From Gordionus sp. m RMFG-2023 (taxonomy: Eukaryota > Nematomorpha > Gordioida > Chordodea > Parachordodidae): 64,000 bases of DNA. Shown here piece by piece: positions 1 to 11,545 of the stretch. The position numbers and the translations under genes were made by a program. The stretch is from contig NC_088779.1 in NCBI RefSeq assembly GCF_954871325.1, positions 13,146,846 through 13,210,845 on the forward strand. Reading direction: 5' to 3'. How positions within the stretch are numbered: position 1 is the first letter of the stretch; every line of letters starts with the position of its first letter. The notes below the pieces were generated by a model that had not been told where the DNA came from, ran no database searches, and saw only the letters and a list, made by a program, of their open reading frames with translations.

Positions 1-107
1 AGATAAGCAAAGAAAAAAATGGCGATTCAACAAACGCCTTACCCGTTCTAGAGTTACTGGTGGCCAAGATAATAAGGAACTGTGAACTCCTCTGGAGGTT
101 TATTTTA
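1..107 (+). other. possible end of a coding exon at the left edge
   Basis: The first ~107 bases are much less AT-rich than what follows, and two frames are open. One frame runs to GGAG followed by gtttat, a possible splice donor, and contains the residues ALPVLELLVAKII. The other is basic and ends in a stop near base 80. No family is recognised, and the window cuts off everything upstream. Confidence 0.2.
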
Positions 108-1432
108 TTTTTTTATCCAATTTTTTATATCTATATGTTTATTTTATATTCACCCAGTTGCCTCCAAATGATATTTCTATCACCACTACCACAATCCCTA
201 TGCCACATCTGCCTAATTTTTAACAAATAAGCATTTAATTCCACTATCATTCACCTCACTAGTAGTTAATATAAATAAAACATATCCAATTCCCTGAGGA
301 ACTTTCATGAATATTTAGAGGTATTCAAACGTGAATGTGTAGCCCTCTTATGGATATAAATTTCTTAAATTTTGTAATTGAAAAATAAAATTTAAGTTGT
401 AATAAGCTAGTATATATATGTTTTTTCCAATAATATTAAGTAAAAATAGAATTTTAAATTATTTGATTAAAAATTGATTTATGTAAAAAAAAAAATGTTT
501 TTGAAATTTTTTTTTAAAAGATATTATATCATCAATGATTGATTATGAATAATTGCTTTTTAGCAAGGCAGTTTAGCAAGGCAGTATTTAGTCATACCCC
601 CCAAGAACGATTTAGATAAATAAATTAAAATAATGTAACACTTTTTAAGCAAATAAATATTATTAATTTTGAACTTTTGTGCAATAAATGAAAGTTTCTA
701 GTATATATTAACAATTCTCTTTTAAAGTAAAGTTAATTTTAAGAACTAGAATTGTATTTGTCTTAATTGAATTGTTTTTTTTTAAACACCTGTCTCATTG
801 TTTTAGTAATAAATTTTTAATGCCATTACTTTTAACTACATGCGTAAAATATATAAATAAAAAATTTTTATATATTTTTGGGACCAATTAAAAGATTTCA
901 GATTGATCGTTTGACACATAGCTTCTTTATAAATATTGACTGACTAATATTTATAAGTGTTAAAATATTTTTTATCTAATATACATCCCACAACTGTCAA
1001 AAGCATAATATTCGTGCTTAAGAACATTATCAGACAAATTTTAAAAACAATTAGATCTTAAAATATGCTAGCTACCAATTAAGAATTAAAAATTTTGTAT
1101 TTATGATCTCCCATCTATTTTCATTTTGGAAATGATAATAATTATTTTTAACCCTTCGTTGCACAGGTGGGACTATGCATATCCCAGTTATTTTAATTAC
1201 TTAAAATTCTTTCGATATTTTTGTCAGATCTTTTAATAGATTAACATTTTTAGGCAAAGCATATGTAAATTAATTTTGATTTTGCAGTATTTCATGAGTT
1301 AAGGGTTTTTTTTTATATTGAGTGAGCATAAACACCACTTGGCCAACCGTGATTTTTTACATCTGTTTTGGCATTGATCTGTGATAATATTCTCAAGCAT
1401 AAATATTATGATTTTGGCAGTTGTTGTATCAG
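108..1432. other. AT-rich non-coding stretch
   Basis: No open frame with recognisable protein character, no clear inverted repeats and no RNA gene were seen here. It consists of homopolymer-rich intergenic or intronic DNA. Confidence 0.6.
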
Positions 1433-1580
1433 TGGCGTCACTAGGGAAGAGCGTGCAGGGGCTCGAGTCCCCTAAAAAAATTTGAATAGCCCCCTGAAGC
1501 AAAATTTTTTTTTAATGGCTCCTTAATATCCCCTTGAACTAAAAATAAATTGTTTTGATTGCCCCTGATCCATTTATTTT
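1433..1580. repeat. one end of a hAT-like MITE (CAGTGGCGTCACTAG family)
   Basis: This starts with CAGTGGCGTCACTAGGG, followed by a GC-rich GGGGCTCGAGTCCCC block and then A/T runs. It closely matches, in reverse complement, the right end of the complete 173-bp MITE at 25849-26021. The matching opposite end was not found within the next kilobase, so this is a solo or decayed copy. Related copies lie at about 12888-13141 and 20602-20787. Confidence 0.5.
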
Positions 1581-2641
1581 ATAATTCTATTACGTAGTAT
1601 ATAGTTTTAATTTTATTATTTAAAAATTAATAGGACTATCAATTTTAATTATTTAAAAATTAATAAGACTATCTAGATTTTTATTAAATGAATACTATTT
1701 TATTTTAATAGATTAATGCATATTTATATTTTCACTATGTGAGCTTGCATTCAAATTCGTGTTAAAAATGAATATCAATATCACTCACTAAATATTAATT
1801 TAGCATTAACAGTTTAAGCTTAATTGACTTATATTGTTTAAATTATAATATAGCCCTAATTAAATAAATATATTCATTTAATTAATTCAAAATTAACAAA
1901 TTTAATATTGTAATTAGCCGAGTTAAAAATTACTAATCAACTATATTATTCATTTTTAAATTTAATTAGCATGCCTCTTCCTACAAATATTTTTAAGTTC
2001 CAAATAAGTATAGGAGATTTTTAAAAAGTATACATATAGTTTATAATCCTCTATTATATATATTTGGTTATAAAATATTTGTAAATGACACTTTTACAGG
2101 CGTATTTGACAGTTAAATAATATATTAAAGTTATTATTTTTATAAATTTTACTAAAAAATGCTTTTGATAATAAATATAAATAACAATTTGCATTCAATT
2201 CTTTAACGCCATCTATTTATTTATAAATATTATTAAAAATTAACCATATTATCATTCATCCCACAACAATGGATGTATTAAATTAGATATCTTTTCTTCT
2301 CTTTTTTACGTGTTTTTAGGAAAGCTATTTTTTCCTTATTTGAAAAACAGTTTCGAGTTAAATTTTTAATATTAGTATATTTTTGATATTATTACAAACT
2401 ACTATTATTTTAAGATATAATATACCAACTCGAAGTGGTGACAATAATATATAAAATATTAATTGCTTTCATTATATCACTCTGTTAAAATGTTTCATTT
2501 CTAATATGGCATCCTTGCAGTGTAAAAGGCATCAATATATTTACATACTTTCTTCTAAATATTTTTAGTGATAAATTCTGATATGAGTTAACATCATGAT
2601 TGTCATGGCTATGACTGCAAATTAACCAGAATCTATTATTT
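1581..2641. other. AT-rich non-coding stretch
   Basis: No gene-like signal was seen. Only AT-rich sequence with many short direct repeats precedes the target duplication GTGTGGCA at 2642-2649. Confidence 0.6.
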
Positions 2642-2891
2642 GTGTGGCACAGTGGCGTATCCAGGATTTTCCTTTAGGGGGGGGGATTTTTTTGGGGGGG
2701 CCTTGCCTCCAAACCCCCTTTGGCCAGCTTTTTGCTCACCTTCGGCCGGGTCATATCTTTGATCTATTCTTTTAAATTATTCATAATTCAATAATAATTA
2801 TATTAATATTTTTAATTTTTATTTGAATTTTGGTTCCTTTTATAAATTAATTATTTAAGAAATAATTTTTTTAATTTTTAAATTTAACATT

Positions 2892-5852
2892 TAGTCAAAA
2901 CCGTTTAATTGCGAAAGCTTGGGACCGAAATATTTAAAAATTTCACAATTATCCGATTTTTCGCAATTATACGATTAAAATTCAACAATCTATTTATTAA
3001 AAATCAGTTTGTGTTTTTTATAAAGATATTTATCATCTATATATATTTTAATCATATAAGCCATCAAACTTTGCAATAAATACAATTTTTAATTAATGTA
3101 ACCAACTATATATTTTAATTTGAATAAGTTATGTAACGAATAAAAAAACTAAATTTTAAAAATTTATCTTATTTGTTGAAACATATGATCATAGCTTTTT
3201 TTTTCTTCCCACCAATAATCCTATATTTTTATCGTCAATTCATCAAGTTATTATTTTATAAAAAGTATTCAATTAATTTAGATCAATCAAATAATATTAA
3301 AATATCTGAAGCACTTGAAAGTAATGTGATATATTTTGATATATATATTTATATTTTCTCTAGATCTAGACATGATAATAGACAGAAAGGAACAAAGAAA
3401 ACAAGACTTAATTATAAAAAGATTGTAATTATTTATGTATTAGCATTATAGTTGTTGATAAATTATTTTTTATTGAATAAAATTATAATTAAATTTGTTT
3501 ACATGATTTTATCTCATTTTTTATTTAAGATATGTAAGAATTAAATCAAAAAAAAGCTTTTGTGAAAGATAATAACATTTTTTCCTTTACAATACCCTAA
3601 TATTTATTTCCATTAATTTTAACTACTTTTGTCATTTTACCTTCATTAAATTTACTGAAATATAATTTTACACAAATATATTATCACCTTTTAAATTCTA
3701 ATTTATTATTAAAGCCAAATTTTAAAATATTTTGCCTAAAAAACTGGAAACAATAAGATTAATATAAAAGAATTTAAGTTTATTAAGTGTTTTGTTTTCA
3801 TTCACATGATATTTGATTTAAAATCCTATGCCTATTCAAATCTTATAAATTCTAATATTATAAATGTAAATGTATTAACAGACCATGCTGGAATGAAAGT
3901 TTATTAATGCTTTATAACATAAGATTTTATTTGAACTAATTTTATTATACATGTATCACAATTATTATAAAGTAATATAAGATTTAATAAAAATATTTTG
4001 TGATAAGAGTTTGGCTAGACTCTGGAGTAAATAATTCTTTTTCCACTATATTCTCTAGCTTTCTTAGTGAATCTTGATCCCTTAGATGTTCATGAGCATA
4101 TTCAAGAAAAGTATAATAACCATTAAGAGCCTGATTTTTTGTAATTAAATGATCAGATATCTCTAGGTTCCCTTCGTCATTTTCGGAGCTTTCATAACCT
4201 TCTATAAAAAATAAGATTAATTAAAATTTTAAGTAATTAAACTTTCCAACTCTAATCTTATCTGATTACAAATATCCTGATCATCTAAAATTCCATGGCA
4301 GCTAGCATCATCATCGTGTAACACATATTCTTCAAATATGGGATCAAATTCATCTTCTTCGTTGTCAGTTAATGCTATATCATCCTCCGATTTCCAATCA
4401 AATGCCATAGACTTATCAAAAAATTTAGCTTCAATAAAACACTTTATGATTGTGGTACTTGTCACCTCACCCCATGCAAATTTTACAAGATAGAGGCTAT
4501 CATAAAGTGTAAATCTTTTATAAAAAGAAATGGTGTCATTTCCTTCCATCAATGTTATCATTTTTCTCATGATACCCTTTCTATAATGATATTTAAAGGA
4601 TCTAATTGCACCAATGTCCAAAGGTTGAATTAATGATGTTGTATTTGCTGGTAAAAAAATTAATTTTATATTGTTAAATGTTAATTTTGTTTTGTGACAA
4701 GATGCATTGTCACAAAACAATAAAATTTTCTTCTTTAATGAGGAATCCCATTCTTTAAGAATATCTTCAAAAGTTGAGGTTGTCATCCAGCTGCTTTTAT
4801 TGTAGTATTTAACTGGTAATTTTTTATTTTTAAAGCACCTAGGGTTTTTAAATTTCCCTACAACATATAACTTTTTATCAGATACATCCCCATTTATGAT
4901 AAATAGAACTGTGACCCTTTCCTTGTCTGGTTTGAAGCCCAGTGGTTGAGTTCCACTAAATTCCATTGTGCCCTTTGGTAATGCTCGGTAGTATAGTCCT
5001 GTCTCATCACAATTGTAAATATTACTCCTTTGATAATCTTTAATCAGAGATGGGAGTGTATTTCTGCTCCATTCATTTGCATTAATAATATCTGCACTCC
5101 CCTTTTCATTGCAAACATTATGAAAATTTATATTCTGTCTTTTCCTAAATCTCTGCAACCAGATGCTAGTAGGAATGCCTATAATTTATATATATATTAT
5201 AAAAACTTATAATTACCTTCATTGAATGTTTGGCTAAAAAACATAGCTTTTTCTAACATCACTGGCCCATTTAGACTGCAATTTTTACTTCGCATTTGTG
5301 TAAACCAAACCAATAAAGCTGCTTCTGTCTTTGGGTAACAACTCATTCTAACTCTTTTAGTTGTAGGAGGTTTATTCCTTAGAAATTGTGAGCATAGATT
5401 TTCTTTATTCGCTATTAAACGGTAGATTGTCGAGATGTGGCAATTGTATTTGATGCTAATTGTGTTTTTGATGTAGTGTTTAATTTATCAATTATTTCTT
5501 TTTTATGCTTCAGGGTTAATGTTTGGAATGATTTTTTTACCATTTTTATATTAATTTCTGGCGTGGTAATGAATGAATGAATGAATGGAAAAAGGTTAAA
5601 TAAAAAAAATGATGAATAATTTTTTTCGATAAATTTTTTTTATTTTTTCACTTATCCGATTAAATTAACGTTATTGTTATATAAATGGGACCTGAAAAAT
5701 TTTGCAATTATCCGATATTTCGCAATTAACCGATTCGCAATTATAAATGTAATTTAACATTATACCATAGTAATTATTATCAAAATCGCGGGGTTTTTTC
5801 GCATTTAAAAGTTTTTGCACTTAAGCGATATGCAATTAAACGGTTTTGACTG
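2892..5852 (-). mobile_element. Tigger/pogo-type DNA transposon inserted in a hAT
   Basis: Terminal inverted repeats AGTCAAAACCGTTTAATTGC (2893) and its reverse complement (5832-5851) bound a 2.96-kb element. The right end continues CTG then TA, giving the expected CAGTCAAAACC start and TA target; the leftmost C looks changed to T. Subterminal repeats containing ATCCGAT and TCGCAATTA occur inside both ends. It encodes a spliced pogo-like transposase on the - strand. Most of the left third (2920-3980) is non-coding. Confidence 0.88.
3984..5543 (-). pseudogene. Tigger/pogo transposase, three exons, one frameshift
   Basis: Proposed exons are 5543-5217, 5178-4243 and 4201-3984; both junctions keep phase and use GT-AG. 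Exon 1 starts with a psq/CENP-B-like helix-turn-helix (TLKHKKEIIDKL) and has a one-base frameshift near 5455, after which YRLIANKENL and a CENP-B-type second DNA-binding region follow. Exon 2 holds the DDE_1 core with NCDETGLYYR (first Asp), LLFCDNASCHK (second Asp) and SLIQPLDIGAIRSFK (third Asp), the DDD arrangement of pogo-like enzymes. Exon 3 is a short C-terminal tail ending FTPESSQTL. The family acts as a nuclear cut-and-paste transposase at TA sites. Apart from the frameshift it is close to intact, so a fairly young copy. Exon 3 is the least certain part. Confidence 0.8.
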
Positions 5853-6495
5853 TATTAATAAAGACAAATTAAATCTGACAAAATGATAGTATAAAAATAA
5901 AATCATGTCCAAAACATAATTCTAGAAAATTCAAGAAATTTAACAAACAAGGACTTCATAATACAAAGTATAATAATAGATATAATAGAAATATAATAAA
6001 TGCAAATGATTATATGAAGAAGAAGGGGGGGGGGGTTTAAATAATTTAGGGAAGAAGAAGAAAATCTAAATTAATCGGCTCCTCGGGGAATGAACCTATG
6101 GCGTGTAAAATTAGATTTTATAATCTGAATTCCTATGCGTTGACGTAAGTAGTCGCTTTCTTTTGGGTCTCCTGATTACTAATTCGCGCTTATGAATATA
6201 AGAAGAAATAAAAGTTATAACCCAATTTTTATTTTAAGTTAGGTATATTATAGATAAATTTTTTAAAAAAAATATAAAATTAAAATAAAGTTTAGTGTCA
6301 ATTTTTTTTTTATATAAAATTTTTCTTTAAAAACTAGCCTAGCTTAAATTCTCATATAATATAAATATAAAATTTTATTGATTGAAAATTCTAATTGTAG
6401 TGAGTATAAAATATTGACTAGAAAATTTTTAAAAGAACAAGTTTTTATAACTTATTAAATACAATATTATATAAAAAATTTATTAAATACTAGAA

Positions 6496-7010
6496 TTATA
6501 ATGCGATTTTTAATTTTCGTGGGAATTTTTCCAATTCATCAAGAATTTTCTTTGTCGTTGGAAATAAATCTCTGTGGATATTTAACATAGCTAACCCATT
6601 TAGCCGAGAAGTAGTATTTTGTAAATAAGTTTTCAACCTTCTCAATTTGAAAAAGATCCTTTCATTCGTATATGTTGTAATAGGCAAACATGCAAGAATA
6701 CCTTCAAAATAAATTAAGCCTCCTTATACCGATTGAGCGCATCAATAGCATGCTCAGGTAAAATAATAAACGTAGTAAATATTTATACCACAATTCGAAT
6801 TCACTGATTAAATTGATTTCAGTATCAACATCATAGGAATAAAATTTTGCTAAATATTTAATTATACTAATAATGGCATCAGAAAACGAAGAAGGGTCTT
6901 TAGGTAATAAAATTTGAAGATTACCAAAGACTTGTTTTTTATCTAAAAACCGTACTTTAATTTGCGATAAAAAAGTATCTAAGAATGGAATGAAATTGGA
7001 TATTTTAAAA
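6496..7010 (-). pseudogene. ZMYM1-like hAT transposase, C-terminal remnant
   Basis: The - strand reads FLDTFLSQIKVRFLDKK, then FYSYDVDTEINLISEFELWY, and after a frame change LPITTYTNERIFFKLRRL and SRLNGLAMLNIHRDLFP. This order matches the end of ZMYM1-like hAT transposases: the last helical part of the RNase H-like region, then the hAT dimerisation segment with the typical P.TT..ERIF..LRRLK and RLNGLAMLNIHR motifs. At least two frame changes separate the blocks and the catalytic core is missing. It is a dead copy belonging to the 2650-7330 element. Confidence 0.75.
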
Positions 7011-7338
7011 ATTCAACGTCTATATAAATATTATGAAATATTCAACTACATTCATTCTTCCTGTCCACATTTTCCTCCAAATCAATAACTTGAACCAAAT
7101 TGAAATTTGGTTTTTGTAAATTTCTACATAGTAGTGAGCTATAGGAAAATAATTTATTAATACTAGCAGTAACGATAAACTCTGCTTGATATTGAAAAAT
7201 TTTGATGGGGGAGGGGGTCCGGGGATCGGGGTAAAATTTTTTATTATCTTAAAATAATAATTAGAAAAACAGTCAAATTTGCTATGGGGGGTAAAATTTC
7301 CCCCTTTCCCCCCCATTGGTTACGCGCCTGGTGTGGCA

Positions 7339-8200
7339 AAATAAGTTAAGATTATTACTACAGCTGCTGGGAGCATATGATTGTATATTTTAGATAAGCA
7401 ATAATGGTCAACTGTGTAATCGTTATATTATTAAAAATGGAAGATAATCTTTTAGAAATTTAATATCTCACAGTAATTTTCTCGATTATTAATCTTGCTT
7501 CAATATCATCTAATAGGCTAACCATAATATAGTTTTATGATTTGGATTGGTCGTTTATAATCTCTTCTTCAAGAATTGTTGATTTGGTTAGGCCTATAAA
7601 TTTTTCAGTCCATTCTATAAAACATTGATCAGAGAGTTATATAAGTTTCAGGACCTTATTCAATGTAATTTGTTAAGAATTATATTATATTATGTGGATT
7701 TTAAAAAACAATTAGCAATTGAGGCATATGTAAGAATTAGTTAACCTTTTTTTATTACTTGTAATTCTTGTTGAACTACTGAGATCGTAGAGACTAGCGA
7801 TGCCCTTGTGTGGGATCGCTTTTTAGATAAAAAAGATTAAACACGATTTAAAATAAATATTATTCGATTTATATATTTATATATACAAACTATAATGGTG
7901 TCAAACGTTCAAGCTTGTGCTTAATACAAAGTTAATCAAAAATCTAATGCGGTTTCAAATACCAGACCAGCCTTATAATGAAGCGAAATATTCAAATTTA
8001 TGTTAAATAACAAAAAAATTAACAAAATATATATAAAAATCAAAAAAAAATTTCGAATGTTTTATAAACATTTAGGACAAAATATAGTAGGTTCTTTGTA
8101 ATTTTTTATTATATTTCAAATAAATTTGGATTTACCAAGGGTATATAAATTTAAATTACAATTTAATTAGTAGTAGAAAGTATCTTGGGGCAATGTTTGT
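7339..8200. other. non-coding stretch
   Basis: No gene, inverted repeat pair or RNA gene was recognised in this interval. Confidence 0.5.
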
Positions 8201-8214
8201 AAAAATCACAAAGA

Positions 8215-8525
8215 ACTAAAATTTAATGTCAGTGTCAATTTATTATTAAATTGAGAGTTTTTTTTAACTAGACTTAAAAATTTTTTTTAAAAAAAATTCA
8301 TATTTTTTTCCGTCATGGAGTAAAATATAATGGCAGTGCCAATTTATTATTAGACCCAAAGGTTTTACATCTTTCTAAAACTTTTGACTAGACTTAAAAA
8401 AAATTAAAAGATTTTCACATTTATTTTTTTCTTGTGGGGTATCTAATGGCAGTACCAATTTATTACTATACCCGAAGGTTTCTTAGAACATCTTTTTAAT
8501 ATCATAAACTTTTAACTACACTATC
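8215..8525. repeat. three degenerate tandem units of about 110-120 bp
   Basis: The block with ATGGCAGTGCCAATTTATTA, an ACCCAAAGGTTT-like segment and TTTTGACTAGACTTAAAAA recurs three times with many differences. The units carry no frame. Just downstream (8540-8899), GAACCTTAACCGAACCGGAA-type sequence resembles the ends of the element at 37921-39876 and sequence at 58650-58760, so this may be a decayed non-autonomous hAT. Confidence 0.5.
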
Positions 8526-8904
8526 TTGTATAAATAAAAATTAGTGAACCTTCTTCAAACCTTCATTTATGGTTATTGAACCTTAACCGAACCGGAACCT
8601 ATATAAACTTTTCCCTTAACTTTAACAGAGTCTAAACCTTTATAACTTTTATCCTTGGAACCGTAACCAAACCGATCTTATATAGCAAAGTTTCGACACT
8701 GATATTTTAATCCTCGCGGTATGTAGTTAAAGAATTTGGTTATAAATGCATAATCTTTTTTAAAATTCATTCAAGGTTTTTAGACCTAAACCAAATCTGT
8801 TTAATTATTAAACTGAAATGAACCTACATCTTTATAACTTCTTTCGTCGTGGAACCTTAACCAAACCTGTATATTAAAATGTTCGACATTCTGGGTTGAA
8901 TATA

Positions 8905-9568
8905 TGATGTGCTTTGCGATCGGGTCATGATATTTTATTAATAAAAATTTCAAAATTATTTTTAAACATAAAAAAGATTAATCAAGATTTTCAAAATTAT
9001 TTTACAGAAAAATAAGTATATCCAAACTATAAAAAATTCGTCCCTTTTATAGGGAAAATAAAAGGCGCAATTATAAATTAAAATTAAATTGGCGCAAAGT
9101 GAAAAAAAGAACGTTTTTGTGGAATCGAGTTGTGTTAGTTTTATCGTACATAATTGGGGATAAAACCTACCCCCCTAAACTTCCCGAAACTCAAAATATA
9201 CCTTGGGATGCAGGGTGGTCTCCCGGACCCAACGGTCTAACTCATATTTTCGGATCACCTTACTGAGGACTCCTAAAGTAAGAAATACAGTAAAGTGAGA
9301 GAAAACACAAAAGCCATATGTGTTAATCTCACTGTGTTTAACTTAAAACAAAAATTACCAAAAAAAAGAAAAACATTTTTTAACTTTCATTTTATGATAC
9401 ACAAAGGAGATGGATAAAAACTTTAATTAATTTTAACATAAACAAAAGAAGGGGATAAAAAACTTTTACATCTTACACATAATAAAAGAGGGGGATAAAA
9501 AAACTTTTTTATCTTTAACATAATAAAAGAGGGGGTTTAAAGAAAAACTTTTTTTTTTATCTTTAACA
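8905..9568 (-). repeat. 3' LTR (664 bp)
   Basis: This direct repeat of 11522-12185 has the same length and no difference that I could find by eye. On the - strand it begins TGTTAAAGAT and ends CACATCA. It is preceded on that strand by the G-rich polypurine tract. Confidence 0.9.
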
Positions 9569-9937
9569 CTCCTCCCCCCCTAAATAGGCCACGGGGAGGG
9601 GGGATGATCCCGGTCTCGACTTAGCTTAAAAATTTTAGAATTATTACGAGTTCCGAAAACCGTCCCAACAAAAAAAACACAACCAATTCCCACAATAAAC
9701 AAAAATACGTAACTGAAATACTAAGAGTGACTAATAGAACGCCCTAGAAAGTATAACTGAATTATCATTATAAAACTAATTAACCCTCCTCCCCCCCTAA
9801 ATAGGCCACGGGGAAAGAGGAATGATATATATTGACTGGGAAAAAAAAATAAAAAAAAATATTTATAGTTTATAAATTGAATATTTGGGGAAAACGTTTA
9901 AATTTATGAAAAGAGGAGGAGGGAAAAAAAAGAGTAA

Positions 9938-11545
9938 TTAATTGTTCGATTTATCGGGAAATCGTCTTTTTCGGATTTGCTTATCATAGAAGCTCTGTAA
10001 TTCAAGTTTCGTTTTTCTTTGACATAACTCATTGCTAATGGTATTTTGCAGTGGTTGGCTTGCTTGGCTAGGTTGGATACATTTTGGTTGGTCTTCTGGT
10101 TTTACACGTACGTTAATAGAAATTGGAAGTTCTCTTAGTATATCGTCGGTAATATAGGGGATCTTTGAGATTAGTTTTGTAGTGTTCTTTTTTGTGAATA
10201 TGTTTGATATAATTGAGGGAAAAATTTCTATTACATCCCTGCCTATAATAGGGTTGTAATCATTTTTGGTGATTACTATTGTTATGTTTGCCGATTGTTG
10301 GTTATGTATTATTTCGGTATTTATTGTGCCTACTATAGGAACCGGATGTCCTGAATACGAATTTAATTTTATGGTAGGTTTAGTTACATGAAGGTTTTTA
10401 AACTGGGCGTTATATAAATTCTCTCCTATGATGGTAATGGGTGAACCCGTATCAACCTCCATTATTATTGGAATTTTATTAATCTTTACGGAAGCTCGAT
10501 AGGCTTCGGGTATGGTGTTTTCAATAATATTGTCGACGAGCAGGGATGTGGTGTTTGGAGGGGGGTCTTTTGTAGGGATAATTTCTATAGTTAAAGAATT
10601 TATCGAATGCTGATTTGAAGGATAGCTTTCAAGCTGTTCTATTGCATTTACCACATTGTTCGTTATCGCTTTCTTCGTTTCGGGTTGTAGGGCGGGTCTC
10701 ATACAGTTTCGCTCTAAGTGACCTATTCGTCCACAATTGTAGCATTTGGGGGTTTGATATTGTTGCCGGTTATATGGGGGCCATTGAGAGGAATTGTTCG
10801 TGGGATATTGGTATTGTGGGGTTTGGTGATACGGGGGCACATAAGATGAATTGTTGGAGTGATTTGGGTATTGTTGTTGTTGGTTGTATTGAGTCCAATG
10901 CGATGAATTTTTGGTTGAATAATTGTCTCTATGGGTAGGTTGAGCGTTTGACTTGAATGTTAGGTGTGTATGAGTATCCTGAGGTGGGGGAATATCATAA
11001 TTTCCTCCGTCTGATGTTGACCAGGATTCGATAAGCTCCTCGGTTTTTGCTATTTCCACATATTCTTGGAACTGAGTAGGGGGTAGCGATAGTAACTTGC
11101 GTTTTATTACTGTTGAATAAACGCCAGACATAAATTGAGTAGCCATAAATAAATCGTGGCTCTCCTTTAAATCGCAATTGTGGGCGATTTCGACCAGGGC
11201 TTCCGCGTACTGGGTTATTGATTCGTGGAGATGTTGAATTCGATTCCTTAGTCGGTAGCGGGCTTGATTGGGTGGTTCGGCGAATTTGTCGATTGATTGA
11301 TTAATTTTTAGAAACCCTTGGGTCTCTATTGACTCTGGATAGAACGTATTTTTTAATTTGGCAAATAATGTTGGTCCGCAGTAAGTTAGAAATAGTATAC
11401 CTTTCTCTATATCATCGGATATATTCGTTGTTTGCAAACGAAACCGGTGTAAATAATTACACAAGGGTTCCGAAGCCGAATATTCGTTGATGTTGAGCGG
11501 TCTGAGCCCCCAGGGCGCCAATGATGTGCTTTGCGATCGGGTCAT
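9938..11545 (-). CDS. gag: Gag-protease polyprotein of the LTR retroelement
   Basis: This is a single frame of 535 residues. The N-terminal ~190 residues are a Gag capsid-type region (SITQYAEALVEIAHNC, QFMSGVYSTVIKRKLLSLP). A Q/N/Y-rich linker follows, then a CCHC zinc knuckle (CYNCGRIGHLERNC, about residue 268), the nucleic-acid-binding part. Next comes an aspartic protease with the catalytic VDTGSPITIIG (about residue 364) and the second protease motif IIGRDVIEIFPS. In the family, Gag packages the RNA and the protease matures it. The start codon lies inside the 5' LTR and the frame runs through the primer-binding site. No pol domain follows. Assignment to Ty3/Gypsy rests on the Gag style and CCHC-protease order, without an RT to confirm it. 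Confidence 0.88.
   Translation of the reverse strand: MTRSQSTSLAPWGLRPLNINEYSASEPLCNYLHRFRLQTTNISDDIEKGILFLTYCGPTLFAKLKNTFYPESIETQGFLKINQSIDKFAEPPNQARYRLRNRIQHLHESITQYAEALVEIAHNCDLKESHDLFMATQFMSGVYSTVIKRKLLSLPPTQFQEYVEIAKTEELIESWSTSDGGNYDIPPPQDTHTHLTFKSNAQPTHRDNYSTKNSSHWTQYNQQQQYPNHSNNSSYVPPYHQTPQYQYPTNNSSQWPPYNRQQYQTPKCYNCGRIGHLERNCMRPALQPETKKAITNNVVNAIEQLESYPSNQHSINSLTIEIIPTKDPPPNTTSLLVDNIIENTIPEAYRASVKINKIPIIMEVDTGSPITIIGENLYNAQFKNLHVTKPTIKLNSYSGHPVPIVGTINTEIIHNQQSANITIVITKNDYNPIIGRDVIEIFPSIISNIFTKKNTTKLISKIPYITDDILRELPISINVRVKPEDQPKCIQPSQASQPLQNTISNELCQRKTKLELQSFYDKQIRKRRFPDKSNN

Larger units (their letters stand above)
2650..7330 (-). mobile_element. ZMYM1-like hAT transposon, split by a Tigger element
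   Basis: The left end CAGTGGCGTATCCAGG and the right end (reverse complement CAGGCGCGTAACCAATGG) form imperfect terminal inverted repeats followed by G-runs. They are bracketed by a perfect 8-bp direct repeat, GTGTGGCA, at 2642-2649 and 7331-7338. An 8-bp duplication and CAG ends are hAT features. Without the nested Tigger (2892-5852) the element is about 1.7 kb, so it is internally shortened. The transposase remnant at 6496-7010 reads leftward, towards the 2650 end. A second copy of this family lies at 26271-28192. Confidence 0.85.

Noticed and set aside
3173-3451. 92-codon + strand frame inside the Tigger element
   Set aside because: Its composition is simply A/T-rich (I, Y, F, K, N), it lies in the non-coding part of the transposon and matches nothing.
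6010-6060. G-run near GAAGAAGAAGGGGGG as a left end of the ZMYM1-like hAT
   Set aside because: The true left end is at 2650, supported by the duplication GTGTGGCA; this run has no terminal motif.
10615-10938. 107-codon + strand frame
   Set aside because: It is the reverse shadow of the Q/N/Y-rich linker and zinc knuckle of the gag frame.
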